64,000 bases of DNA. It comes from WLXB01 sp040221475. Lineage in GTDB: Bacteria; Pseudomonadota; Alphaproteobacteria; Rhodospirillales; Rhodospirillaceae. Positions within the stretch are counted from its first letter, which is position 1, and each line of letters opens with the position of its first letter. Made by a program: the position numbers and the translations under genes. Shown one piece after another: positions 36,243 to 45,002 of this stretch. The DNA is taken from contig JAVKEJ010000052.1 of assembly GCA_040221475.1 (NCBI GenBank), forward strand, positions 310,001 to 374,000, in the 5' to 3' direction. The notes below the pieces were generated by a model. That model did no database searches. It was not told where the DNA came from and saw only the letters and a program-made list of their open reading frames with translations.

Positions 36243-37153
36243 CAATTGGCGTCTAACCACTTGGTCATGGCGGCACCAATTTCTTCCGCGCCGGTGTCGA
36301 ACACATCGTCCACGATGTCAGGCAATTCAATCATGTCGGCATTGGGCAGCAACTCTGCTTTGGCTTTGCGGGTTTCTTCCAGCAGCATCTCATGGGGTTG
36401 CAGCACTAGAACGGGCTGTTTTACGAGCGGGAACCTGTCCTCCGGCGCATAGGTCCAGACGGCGTGATAGGCGTACCAGGACTTGTCGAGGGAATGAATG
36501 TCTTCCAGAAACACTTTGGCAGCCCGCTCAAGCGAAACGCCTTCCGCCCGCTTGATCACAATCAGGTACCAGCGGTTCATGATGAAGGTTCCGTCTTCTG
36601 GCAGAGATTTATCCGTCGGCAATCCGGCCAGAATTTCGGCGCGGGTTTTGGCATCCCGGTAGGCAATGCCCGACACCACCACGCGGCGCACCAGATCCGG
36701 GCGTGTAATTGCCAGTTCCGTGGCCATAAATACCCCCGTATGAAATCCGAACACATCAACCGGGCCTTTGCCCTCCTTGCCGTACCCCATGGCGACCAAG
36801 GCGTCCTCGAACGCGCCGGTGAGAGCGGCGATGTCTTGGGGTTCAGCAGGGCGGTCAGATTCCCCATAGCCTGGGGTGTCGAAGGCAAGGGCGATACGGT
36901 CTCGACCAACAATCTCTAGCAGTGGGCGATATTCTTCCGCAGACTTTGGATTCTGGTGAAAAAAGACGATGGGGGTTTTATCCCCATCCCCATCGGCTGG
37001 TCGCGCCATATGGAAATGAATCTGGCCGAACCGCGCGTCGACATAGCCTTTTTTGTAGATCACCTGATCCTCCGCTGCTGCTGATCCAAACAGGAAAGTC
37101 ATAAGGGCCATGGTGAAAGCGGCTGTAAACACGCCAAGTCGTTTGTCCCGCAT
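36242..37153 (-). CDS. secreted alpha/beta-hydrolase-fold protein with His at the nucleophile position
   Basis: A signal peptide (about 1-28, ending GSAAA) is followed by an alpha/beta hydrolase domain. The oxyanion segment is FFHQNPKSAEEY and the early strand block is IALAFDTPGYGESDRP. The nucleophile elbow reads VDVFGFHTGVF, so the G-x-S-x-G Ser is His. The usual C-terminal catalytic His also seems absent (LPDIVDDVFDTG). An acid may be present in QPHEMLLEE. It is transcribed with the TRAP binding protein gene, and a paralogue lies at 45727-46722. It may use unusual chemistry or only bind ligand. Length 303 aa; AGGAGACC is the ribosome site. Confidence 0.8.
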   Translation of the reverse strand: MRDKRLGVFTAAFTMALMTFLFGSAAAEDQVIYKKGYVDARFGQIHFHMARPADGDGDKTPIVFFHQNPKSAEEYRPLLEIVGRDRIALAFDTPGYGESDRPAEPQDIAALTGAFEDALVAMGYGKEGKGPVDVFGFHTGVFMATELAITRPDLVRRVVVSGIAYRDAKTRAEILAGLPTDKSLPEDGTFIMNRWYLIVIKRAEGVSLERAAKVFLEDIHSLDKSWYAYHAVWTYAPEDRFPLVKQPVLVLQPHEMLLEETRKAKAELLPNADMIELPDIVDDVFDTGAEEIGAAMTKWLDAN

Positions 37154-37203
37154 GCAGGTCTCCTGAGCTGATCAGTTTTTATGAGGCGTTAACCATCGCG
37201 CCA

Positions 37204-37257
37204 TTTAGAACGAAGTGCCACCATAAAAAAGCATGCAGTTTTTTGTAGTGTTCTAAA
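37204..37257. repeat. imperfect long hairpin after the radical SAM gene
   Basis: TTTAGAAC at 37204-37211 is the exact complement of GTTCTAAA at 37250-37257, and an inner A6/T6 stem around GCATGC adds pairing. It overlaps the stop codon of the radical SAM gene and may end its transcript, but there is no clean G+C stem. Confidence 0.3.
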
Positions 37258-38401
37258 ACAGATTGAGCTGCGCAGCGCGTTGATCGGTCGGGACGATAAA
37301 CTTGGATGTAGACAACGCGGTCATGTGTAAGTTCAGCCGCAGTCTTTTTGCTGCCAAACTGAAGCGTCGCGACAAAGCATCTGCGTAGGGGCCACGCCCG
37401 ACCTGACGACTGCCCCAGGCGGGGTGATAATCGCGGCCCTCGTTCATCGAGCGAATCAGTCCCATAATGCGGCCGGCGCGATTGGGCGCATTTTCGCTCA
37501 GCCATTCCTGAAACAAGTCCTTCACCTCCAACGGCAGGCGCAGCACCACATATCCAGCTTCGCTGGCACCGGCTTCGCTGGCGGTGGTCAAAACATTTTC
37601 CAGTTCGTGATCGTTCAACCCGGGTATGGCTGGCGCAAACATCACGCCAACAGGAACCCCAGCTTTCTTGAGTTGGCGAATAGCGTCGAGGCGGCGTCCT
37701 GGCGTCGAGGCGCGCGGTTCCATGGTGCGGGCCAGCCGGTGATCAAGTGTGGTAACTGACACCGCGACTTTCGCCAGGCCCTTGGCAGCCATGGGGCCGA
37801 GAATATCCAGATCGCGCGTGATCAGGTTTGATTTTGTGACAATCGCGACCGGATGATTAAACCGCGCCAGCACTTCCAGAATCGAGCGCGTGATTTTGCG
37901 CTCTTTTTCCAGGGGCTGATAAGGATCTGTGTTGGTCCCCATGGCGATCACGCGCGGGCGATAGCCCGGTTTGCGCAACTCGTTTTCCAGCAAATGCGCG
38001 GCATCAGGCTTGATGAAAATTTTGGTTTCGAAATCCAATCCAGCAGACAGTCCCAAGTAGGCGTGAGTCGGGCGCGCAAAGCAATACACGCAGCCATGCT
38101 CACAGCCACGATAGGGATTGATAGAGCGGTCAAAAGGAATGTCAGGCGATTGATTACGGGCCAGAATGGTGCGGGTTGAATCCTGCAACACCTGGGTGCG
38201 CAGGGGCTCTGGCGGTGCGTCAAGATTTCCCCAACCATCATCTGCAGGGGTGAGGCGCTCGCGCTCATAGCGTCCGGTCCAGTTGCTAACCGTGCCACGC
38301 CCGCGTCTGGCGTCAGGGTGCACAATGGGGGGAACGGCGGCAGTGTGTTGACCGGGCGTGCGCAAGTTATGTGGGACTGTTTCCATATCCCGATCATACA
38401 C
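37253..38401 (-). CDS. radical SAM protein, PA0069/Rv2578c (SPL-like) family
   Basis: The 4Fe-4S cluster motif CxxxCxxC is GCEHGCVYCFARPTHAYLG with Cys100, Cys104 and Cys107. The family look (NPYRGCEHGCVYCFARPTH, IAMGTNTDPYQPLEK, VTTLDHRLARTMEPRASTPGRRL) matches the PA0069 group, relatives of spore photoproduct lyase of unproven function. It is cytosolic, 382 aa; an internal ATG at 38386 is an alternative start. No partner gene is obvious nearby. Confidence 0.88.
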   Translation of the reverse strand: MYDRDMETVPHNLRTPGQHTAAVPPIVHPDARRGRGTVSNWTGRYERERLTPADDGWGNLDAPPEPLRTQVLQDSTRTILARNQSPDIPFDRSINPYRGCEHGCVYCFARPTHAYLGLSAGLDFETKIFIKPDAAHLLENELRKPGYRPRVIAMGTNTDPYQPLEKERKITRSILEVLARFNHPVAIVTKSNLITRDLDILGPMAAKGLAKVAVSVTTLDHRLARTMEPRASTPGRRLDAIRQLKKAGVPVGVMFAPAIPGLNDHELENVLTTASEAGASEAGYVVLRLPLEVKDLFQEWLSENAPNRAGRIMGLIRSMNEGRDYHPAWGSRQVGRGPYADALSRRFSLAAKRLRLNLHMTALSTSKFIVPTDQRAAQLNLF

Positions 38402-38450
38402 AATAAATAGAACAAAACAAGAACATTTGTTATGAAGCGTTATTCAGAGG

Positions 38451-40031
38451 CTAGAGCAGTGCGTTGACCACCAGAAACAGAACGCCGGCCAGCGCCGCTG
38501 AGGCTGGCACCGTCACCACCCAGGCGGCTGCGATGCCAAGCAAATGGCGTCGCCTGACCAGCCTTCGCTTTCGGGCTTTAGCCCAGCGGTTAAAGGCCAA
38601 ATCCGTGGTGTCCGGTGCGTCCAGCTTGGCGGGACCTGTCAGCTTAGGGCCCGCGCGGTTGAACTGTCGATTGACGATAAATTCGCGCAGAAATCCAACG
38701 CCGAACACCCCTCCAACGGCAATATGGGTTGAACTGACGGGGAGGCCGAAGCCAGACGCGATAATCACCGTCAAGGCCGCGGACAAGGCCACGCAAAAGG
38801 CACGAATGGGATCAAGTTTTGTGATCTTCTCGCCAACGATTTTGATGATCTTGGGACCAAACAAGAGAAGTCCGATTGAAATGCCTATCGCGCCGATGGC
38901 GAGAATCCAAAGCGGTAAGGTGACCTGCCCTGCAACGCCTCCGCTCGTCACGGCATTGACGATCGCCGCCAGCGGACCGACGGCGTTGGCGACATCATTT
39001 GAGCCATGCGCGAAAGACAATAAGGCGGCAGCGCAGATCAATGGGCTGCGAAACAACTGCCCCACCGCTTTGCGCGAATTGTCAATACGGCTGGTGTCTC
39101 TTAAGGTCGAAAATCGAATCAGGCCATAGGCGATGCCAAAGGCAGTGCTTCCAATCACCACAAGAGCCCATACTTCAGGCTGCCATAATTTCTTTAAACC
39201 CTTAGTCACCAGATACACGGAAAACGCCGCGGCCATGATTCCCACCAACATCGGAATCCATCTCTGCGCCGCCGCCACTTTATCTGTTTGAAATAGCACT
39301 GCAAATTTGATGAAGGTCAGAAAAGTAGCTGCGATCACTCCGCCTAAAAACGGCGAGATCACCCAACTTGCCGCAATCGCTGACATGACGGGCCAATCAA
39401 CGGCGGTGACCCCTGCCGCTGCGATGCCGGCCCCCATAACTCCGCCGACAATGGAGTGTGTGGTTGACACCGGCGCGCCGATTAAGGTTGAAAGATTGAC
39501 CCATAGTGCTGCGGCCAGCAGCGCGGCCAGCATGGCTGCGATGAAGGTGTCTTGATCTGCAAAAGACTCCGGACTGACGATCCCCTTAGAGATTGTATTC
39601 ACAACATCGCCACCCGCAATCAGCGCCCCGGCCGCTTCGAAGGTGGCCGCAATAATCAAGGCGCCGGCCATTGTTAAAGCCTTTGAGCCGACTGCCGGAC
39701 CCACATTATTGGCGACGTCATTGGCGCCAATATTCATGGCCATGTAAGCGCCGACAATGGAGGCAATAGCGATAACGGCGTAGCCGTCCGATGACCCTGA
39801 TTGCAAATAGGTATAGAGCCATACGGCCATGACGAATAGCAGCCCGAAGCCCATGTCAAGACTTCTTAAACCGGCGTAGTTCGTTGCTTTCTCTAGTTGA
39901 ACAATACGTTTCAGGTCTTTGTCGATTGCCGTTTTCTTAGGTGTTGCTTGTGGGGGCCCTGGAGGAGGCGTGAGCAATGACATCGGAGAATAAACGCCCA
40001 TTGATACAGTGAAGATTTGGGGGTGCTTCAT
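38451..40031 (-). CDS. PiT-family inorganic phosphate transporter
   Basis: This membrane permease takes up phosphate with protons or sodium. The two inverted family signatures are GANDVANNVGPAVGSKALTM near the N-terminus and SFAHGSNDVANAVGPLAAI in the second half. About ten to twelve hydrophobic segments are visible. The N-terminus has a hydrophilic, Pro-rich extension (LLTPPPGPPQATPKKTAIDKD). The length of 526 aa suits the alphaproteobacterial form. ATG codons at 40001 and 39983 are alternative starts. It is divergent from the NUDIX gene with only 45 bp between. It may feed polyphosphate synthesis by the distant ppk. Confidence 0.92.
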   Translation of the reverse strand: MKHPQIFTVSMGVYSPMSLLTPPPGPPQATPKKTAIDKDLKRIVQLEKATNYAGLRSLDMGFGLLFVMAVWLYTYLQSGSSDGYAVIAIASIVGAYMAMNIGANDVANNVGPAVGSKALTMAGALIIAATFEAAGALIAGGDVVNTISKGIVSPESFADQDTFIAAMLAALLAAALWVNLSTLIGAPVSTTHSIVGGVMGAGIAAAGVTAVDWPVMSAIAASWVISPFLGGVIAATFLTFIKFAVLFQTDKVAAAQRWIPMLVGIMAAAFSVYLVTKGLKKLWQPEVWALVVIGSTAFGIAYGLIRFSTLRDTSRIDNSRKAVGQLFRSPLICAAALLSFAHGSNDVANAVGPLAAIVNAVTSGGVAGQVTLPLWILAIGAIGISIGLLLFGPKIIKIVGEKITKLDPIRAFCVALSAALTVIIASGFGLPVSSTHIAVGGVFGVGFLREFIVNRQFNRAGPKLTGPAKLDAPDTTDLAFNRWAKARKRRLVRRRHLLGIAAAWVVTVPASAALAGVLFLVVNALL

Positions 40032-40076
40032 AAATCTGTAATAATTATGAAACAGAACTAACGATGTTTAGGAAGT

Positions 40077-40529
40077 ATGGTCAATGTCGAGTCTAAAAAA
40101 CGGCAGTGTATGCTAGCATTACTTCGCTTTCGGCAGTGCGCCGCTTTGCCATTCCAAGAGGGAAAGGCGGGTCGGCGTTTCTTGCTCATAACATCGCTGG
40201 ACACCAAGCGCTGGATTATACCCAAAGGGAATGTCGAGCCTGGGTTGACAGCGCGCGAGTCTGCTGAACTAGAGGCATTCGAAGAGGCTGGAGTCACCGG
40301 CAAGCTGCATTACGCCAGCGTCGGTTCATACACCTATCATAAAGAAGTGGGCGACGAAGCGCTGTTGCATCGCGTCAAAGTGTTTCCGCTCGAAGTGAAG
40401 CAGGAATTAAAAGACTACCCCCATTTTCAAAAACGCGAACGCATGTGGATGGGGGGCGATAAAGCGGCTGAGCTGGTCGACGAACCAGATCTCAAGAAAA
40501 TGATCTTACGGTTTTCTGATTGGTCATAG
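40077..40529 (+). CDS. NUDIX-family hydrolase with a degenerate box
   Basis: The 150-residue protein has the fold of small DIPP/MTH1-like NUDIX enzymes (CAALPFQEGKAGRRFLLITS, RWIIPKGNVEPGLTARESA). The NUDIX box reads GNVEPGLTARESAELEAFEEAGV. The EExG core is kept, but the usual Glu seven after the Gly is Leu and the Arg of the RE pair is Leu. Activity on dinucleoside polyphosphates or inositol pyrophosphates is typical of close relatives. Its divergent neighbour is a phosphate transporter, which makes a phosphate-related role plausible but unproven. Confidence 0.78.
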   Translation: MVNVESKKRQCMLALLRFRQCAALPFQEGKAGRRFLLITSLDTKRWIIPKGNVEPGLTARESAELEAFEEAGVTGKLHYASVGSYTYHKEVGDEALLHRVKVFPLEVKQELKDYPHFQKRERMWMGGDKAAELVDEPDLKKMILRFSDWS

Positions 40530-40559
40530 CCAGCTTCACCCCAGCGTTACTAACAGTTT

Positions 40560-41855
40560 TTACCAACGTGTACCGACCCCTAATCTGAACCGCGTGTCTT
40601 TCTGATCAAAGCCAAGCAGGCTCTCGCTATAACCGCTGATAAACTGGGCGTGCAGGTTCGGCGTGAACAATTTCTGGATGAAGGGAAACGGCGTCGTCGC
40701 GTCAATCTGTAACGTTGCTTTTTCCTGGGCATCGCCTTTGCGCAAGGACGCCATGAGACCTAAACCACTCTGCCGACGTTCATTCCGTTGCATCAAACGC
40801 ACGGCTATTTCTGCATGGCCACGGAAATCATCAATGTCTGGATTGTCAGCCGTGCTGCCCACATACAGCCATGTCTTTGGCTTCACGGATAATTCCCACC
40901 ACTCACACTCTCGGCAGCCTTGGGCGGGCCGTTCAAAGTCATAGACAAATTCGGGCTGAACATAGGCGTAGTTCAAACTGCGTGAGGCCAGGCCATCTTG
41001 TCCATTGGACTCATGCATAAACCCGACGCGCACATGGCGCAGGCCCAGGCTCGGGAAAATCAAACCTTCCGGATGAGAGGGATCTCCGATGTCGAAAAAA
41101 AGCTCTGGCTTGTAAGATGAATCCCGGAATGGCTTGGACGCGGAATCAAAGTCCCAAAACGACAATTGCGTATAGGCGACGTTCAGGTTTTGCAGCCAGC
41201 GCAAGGGGGAAGTGTCCTTAATATTGTGAAACAGCCGGTATTTGAAGCTGATTTGGAATTTGACCTCGTCAGGATTGAGGCCATAAACAAAGTACATCGG
41301 CTCATGGATGCCAAAGGGCGCATCCTCAGTGGGCTGGTAGACGTCATCGACAGCGGCCGAGATCGTTTCAATCACCGAGTCCTCATCAGCGGCGGCATCT
41401 TCAGTTGCCAGCGCAAGTTCTGTAGAGGGTGCACGCACAGCCTGTGCGGGTTGCGTCGCAGGTGAGGCGACCTCGACCAGGACAACCGGTTTTTCCGGCA
41501 GATCGACTTCCAGCCTTGCAAACCCGGTCCACGCCGCAGGCACGGTCAATTCATAAGGCTCAGTCACAAAGGCTCCCGGCGCGAGCGTCAGAGTGCTGGG
41601 GGCTGATAGAGTGGTGCGGTTGAGTTGACCCCGGATGCTGTCTGTGCCGCCGCTCAAAACGTAAGACACGCTGTCAGGAATCCTGACTTCCAGAGGGGCG
41701 TCTGACGGATTCGTAAACATCACGTCCACAGGCGTGACTTCCCCGGGCCATAGCAGTCCATCGGGCGCAATCAAAATGGCCTTTGCTGTGGTCTCGGCAA
41801 ATGCGGGATAGGCCATCAAGAGGCCCAACACCATACTTATGAGAAAGCAACGCAT
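40560..41855 (-). CDS. pldA: outer membrane phospholipase A (OMPLA-like)
   Basis: A signal peptide begins MRCFLISMVLGLLMAYPAFA. An N-terminal Ig-like or linker domain of about 190 residues (with a Pro/Ala-rich stretch) precedes the 12-stranded OMPLA barrel. The catalytic motif HESNGQDGLASRSLNYAY holds His, Ser two residues on and Asn 14 residues on, exactly as in E. coli OMPLA; the calcium-site Ser at +10 is present while Arg at +5 is Gln. C-terminal strands end in FRLGVGTRW. The ATG at 41855 has GGAGAC before it; longer open frame upstream is rejected because it lacks a signal peptide. Confidence 0.86.
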   Translation of the reverse strand: MRCFLISMVLGLLMAYPAFAETTAKAILIAPDGLLWPGEVTPVDVMFTNPSDAPLEVRIPDSVSYVLSGGTDSIRGQLNRTTLSAPSTLTLAPGAFVTEPYELTVPAAWTGFARLEVDLPEKPVVLVEVASPATQPAQAVRAPSTELALATEDAAADEDSVIETISAAVDDVYQPTEDAPFGIHEPMYFVYGLNPDEVKFQISFKYRLFHNIKDTSPLRWLQNLNVAYTQLSFWDFDSASKPFRDSSYKPELFFDIGDPSHPEGLIFPSLGLRHVRVGFMHESNGQDGLASRSLNYAYVQPEFVYDFERPAQGCRECEWWELSVKPKTWLYVGSTADNPDIDDFRGHAEIAVRLMQRNERRQSGLGLMASLRKGDAQEKATLQIDATTPFPFIQKLFTPNLHAQFISGYSESLLGFDQKDTRFRLGVGTRW

Positions 41856-41961
41856 CTCATTGTCTCCATTTTTCAGGAAGCAAAGTGCTTCAGGATTTAT
41901 GTGCGGCAAATAGTCGGGGACTATGTAAACGATGATGAGCGTTAACTGTTGCGTTAAATAA

Positions 41962-42426
41962 TTATTCTTTTTTGGCCGCCACGGCTTCAAGCTCAATCAA
42001 CACCTCTGGTAAGGCCAGCGCTTTGACATAGACCAAGGTGCCGGCTTGCGTTCCTCCCGGATTGTATTTCTGGCCTGCTTTGACAATCGCACCAATATCA
42101 GCCGGATTGATCATATACAGATTGGTTTTCACCACATCGCTCCAGTCCATGCCTGCGTCTTTCAAGGTTTGTTCGACTTTGGCGTAAACAATATCTGCCT
42201 GGGTTTCGGCATCCGGCGGAGTGAAACCCTCGGCATCTGTCGCGGTCTGACCGCTGATGAACAAAACGCGAGAGCCAGGCGGAATCTCGACACTGCGCTG
42301 GCTGTATCCGCCAGTGGGATTGCGCACGATGTTTGTAGACGTTGTGTCGGCTGCTGAGGCGGCATACGCCATGCAGGTGACGGCCACTGCGGCAAGCGTT
42401 GTGGTGAGTGAAGAAATCTGAGGCAC
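41962..42426 (-). CDS. exported RidA-family protein
   Basis: A signal peptide (about 1-26, ending AYAASA) precedes a RidA/YjgF/UK114 domain. Blocks are RVLFISGQTATDAEGFTPPDAETQADIVYAKVEQTLKDAG, VVKTNLYMINPADI and the C-terminal LPEVLIELEAVAAKK. Cytosolic RidA deaminates enamines and imines with a key Arg in PARxxVEVxxLP; here that position reads Leu in LVYVKALALP, so imine deamination is doubtful. An exported RidA is unusual. It is divergent from the binding-protein gene that follows. Confidence 0.8.
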   Translation of the reverse strand: MPQISSLTTTLAAVAVTCMAYAASAADTTSTNIVRNPTGGYSQRSVEIPPGSRVLFISGQTATDAEGFTPPDAETQADIVYAKVEQTLKDAGMDWSDVVKTNLYMINPADIGAIVKAGQKYNPGGTQAGTLVYVKALALPEVLIELEAVAAKKE

Positions 42427-42582
42427 GGCTTATCCTTTCAATCGGTTTTGAGATGCGCCAAGGATGATGTGTTCAAGGGTGAAGGAGCTTTGTCTGGCCG
42501 TCAACCGAATCACCTTGACACAAACGCCTGTCCAACCGGTATGGTTCGCCGCAACCCATCTTTCACCCTGCGGAGCGACTGC

Positions 42583-44172
42583 ATGTTTGTCCTGCGATCT
42601 GTTTTTCTGGCCGCGATTCTCTCAATCGTCGGGATGAGCCCTGCGTTTGCCGAAGTTGTCCTGCATCGGGGCAATGGCACAGAGCCGGACACCTTAGACC
42701 CCCACCGCGCGGCCAGCGTTTGGGAAGATAACATCATTGCCGACATGTTTATGGGGCTGACCGAAAAAGATGCGAAAGGCGAAGTTGTGCCGGGGTCGGC
42801 GGAAAGCTGGACCGTCAGTGAAGATGGTTTGGTTTATACGTTCAAGCTGCGGGACAATCTTTTTTGGTCGGATGGTGTGCCCGTCAAAGCCAGCGATGTG
42901 GTGTTTGGCTTCCGCCGCATTCTCGATCCCATGACCGCTGCGCGCTATGCGTCTCTTCTCTATCAAGTCAAAAACGCCTATGCCGTTAATACCGGCGACA
43001 TGGATCTTACAGAGGTCGGTATAAGAGCCATTGATCCACAAACTGTCGTGATTACCCTCGAAAGTCCGGCGCCGTTTTTGCCTGAACTGCTGACCCACTA
43101 CACCACTTATCCAATCCCCCAGCATGTGGTCGAGGAATATGGCGATAACTGGGTGCGTCCCGGCAACATGGTATCCAACGGGGCCTATGTGTTGCAGGAG
43201 TGGGTGTCGAACGGCCACGTTAAAGTGACCAAGAACCCCTTGTTTTATGACGTGGATAACGTCGCCATCGACACGGTCTACTTTTATCCCATTGAGGACA
43301 GTCGCACGGCTGTCAAAATGTTTAAGTCCGGCGAACTGGACATGAACATCACCACCGGTGGGTTTCCGGCGGCCCAGCTGGAAGACCTGCTGAAAGAACT
43401 TCCGGGCGAGGCGCGGGTTTATCCTTATCTCAGTTCCAGTTATATGCCGCTGAACGTGACGCGTCCGCCATTTGATGATGTGCGGGTGCGCAAAGCCGTC
43501 TCCATGCTGATTGACCGCGATATTATCAATCAGCGCGTGGTCGCCGTTGGCAATATCTCTGCCTATTCCTTGGTGCCACCGCTGACCGCCAATTATCAAG
43601 CCGGCGCGCAATTGGACTTTGCCGGGGTGTCTATGGAGGCTCGAACCGCACAAGCCAAACGTTTGCTCGCTGAGGCCGGGTATGATGACAGCAATCCGCT
43701 CACGTTCGATCTGATCTACCGCAATACTTATGACAATGGCCGCCGGATTTCCGCCATTGCGGCGATGCTGCGGCGCGTCGGTGTGATCGCCGATGTTGTG
43801 GCCATGGAAGCCCGCGTAACCTACGCACGGATGGAGCAGCGCGATTATCAGATGGGCGATGGCGGCTGGGTCGCTGACTACAACGATCCCTATAATTTCT
43901 TGTATCTGCTGATGTGTGAAGCGGGTCCGCTCAACTGGGCGGGCTACTGTAACCCGGACTATGATGCGCTGATTGAGCAGGCCGCGCGAACCTTAGATAT
44001 GGCCGAGCGGGCGCGCCTGATGTCAGAGGCGGAGCAACTGATGCTCGACGACCACCCCATCATCCCGATGGATTTCAGTACCCATCGCAACCTGGTGTCC
44101 AAGCGCATCGCGGGCTTTGAAGACAACATCACCAACACCCATCGGACCCGGTATTTGACGTTTAAAGATTAG
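42583..44172 (+). CDS. peptide-type ABC transporter substrate-binding protein (OppA-like)
   Basis: The signal peptide starts MFVLRSVFLAAILSIVG and ends SPAFAEVV. Family 5 solute-binding blocks follow: VLHRGNGTEPDTLDPHRA, YTFKLRDNLFWSDGVPVKASDVVFGFRR and FDDVRVRKAVSMLIDRD. The protein would bind peptides or similar ligands in the periplasm. No permease or ATPase genes are adjacent, so it is an orphan. The ATG at 42583 (529 aa) is chosen; the frame is open 45 codons upstream without a signal peptide. Confidence 0.88.
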   Translation: MFVLRSVFLAAILSIVGMSPAFAEVVLHRGNGTEPDTLDPHRAASVWEDNIIADMFMGLTEKDAKGEVVPGSAESWTVSEDGLVYTFKLRDNLFWSDGVPVKASDVVFGFRRILDPMTAARYASLLYQVKNAYAVNTGDMDLTEVGIRAIDPQTVVITLESPAPFLPELLTHYTTYPIPQHVVEEYGDNWVRPGNMVSNGAYVLQEWVSNGHVKVTKNPLFYDVDNVAIDTVYFYPIEDSRTAVKMFKSGELDMNITTGGFPAAQLEDLLKELPGEARVYPYLSSSYMPLNVTRPPFDDVRVRKAVSMLIDRDIINQRVVAVGNISAYSLVPPLTANYQAGAQLDFAGVSMEARTAQAKRLLAEAGYDDSNPLTFDLIYRNTYDNGRRISAIAAMLRRVGVIADVVAMEARVTYARMEQRDYQMGDGGWVADYNDPYNFLYLLMCEAGPLNWAGYCNPDYDALIEQAARTLDMAERARLMSEAEQLMLDDHPIIPMDFSTHRNLVSKRIAGFEDNITNTHRTRYLTFKD

Positions 44173-44307
44173 GTCCACTCCGGCCTTTCAAAACGCCGGT
44201 GGTCCGGACATGTGATCACGATCCTGTGTGATGGGGCGATGCTGATCGACCTTGCACCGGGACTCAAGCCATAGTGAAGTCCGCTTTTTTTTAAAGATGA
44301 GGCTGCC

Positions 44308-44961
44308 ATGATCCGCATGCTTAGCAAGACCCTTCCTGCAGTTGCTTTGGCTTTGGCGTTGGGCATGCCATTCATTAGTCATGCGGTTGATGCCGAGATG
44401 CAGCGCGACGCCAACGAGCGGGCCGCCCGTTTGGCGTTTGATCTGCGTAATGATCCCGGCACGCCGGTCATCGGCAATCCCAACGGTGATGTCACCGTCA
44501 TTGAATTTTTTGATTACCAGTGCCCGTATTGCAAGGCGGCAGAACCGCGTCTGAGAGAGTTGGTCAAACGGGATGGCAACATCAAGTTTGTGATCAAAGA
44601 CTTTCCCATCCTGAGTGCGGTATCTGTGGTGGCGTCAAAGGCCGCTTTGGCGGCAGACCTGCAAGGTAAGCACGAAGTGTTTCACAACGCGCTCATGGAC
44701 CACCGGGGTCAGCTTGATGAAGACCGGGTGTTTAAAATTGCCGGGACTGTTGGTTTGGATGTCGCCAAGCTGCGCGAGGATATGCAGTCTCCTGCTGTCA
44801 CCGATCAACTGATTGAGAATTTTAATCTGGCCCGCAAGCTCAAAATCTCCGTGGTGCCTGGTTATATCGTTGACGATAAAGTGCTGTCAGGGCTGTCGTC
44901 AGACACCGTCACCTCGGCCATCAACTTCGATCAGGAAGTCGCCGAAGCCCGCGCCAGATAG
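44308..44961 (+). CDS. DsbA-family thiol oxidoreductase
   Basis: After a signal peptide (about 1-27) comes a thioredoxin-fold domain with active site CPYC (FFDYQCPYCKAAEPRLREL). The cis-proline loop is VVPGYIV in place of the more usual TPTF. It resembles the BdbD/ScsC/DsbA group with an inserted helical domain (KHEVFHNALMDHRGQLDEDRVFKIAG). It may introduce or correct disulfides in the nearby cysteine-bearing exported proteins. Partner DsbB/DsbD is not in the window. 217 aa. Confidence 0.88.
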   Translation: MIRMLSKTLPAVALALALGMPFISHAVDAEMQRDANERAARLAFDLRNDPGTPVIGNPNGDVTVIEFFDYQCPYCKAAEPRLRELVKRDGNIKFVIKDFPILSAVSVVASKAALAADLQGKHEVFHNALMDHRGQLDEDRVFKIAGTVGLDVAKLREDMQSPAVTDQLIENFNLARKLKISVVPGYIVDDKVLSGLSSDTVTSAINFDQEVAEARAR

Positions 44962-45002
44962 GCCCCACCAGATAGACCCCACTACACCTATAGCGGTTTC
45001 AG

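Noticed and set aside
41856..41996. Upstream extension of the phospholipase gene
   Set aside because: It would overlap the RidA gene and remove the signal peptide from the N-terminus.
42694..43653. 319-codon frame opposite the peptide-binding protein gene
   Set aside because: It is a shadow of a well-supported gene on the other strand, rich in His/Arg/Gly as expected from antisense reading.
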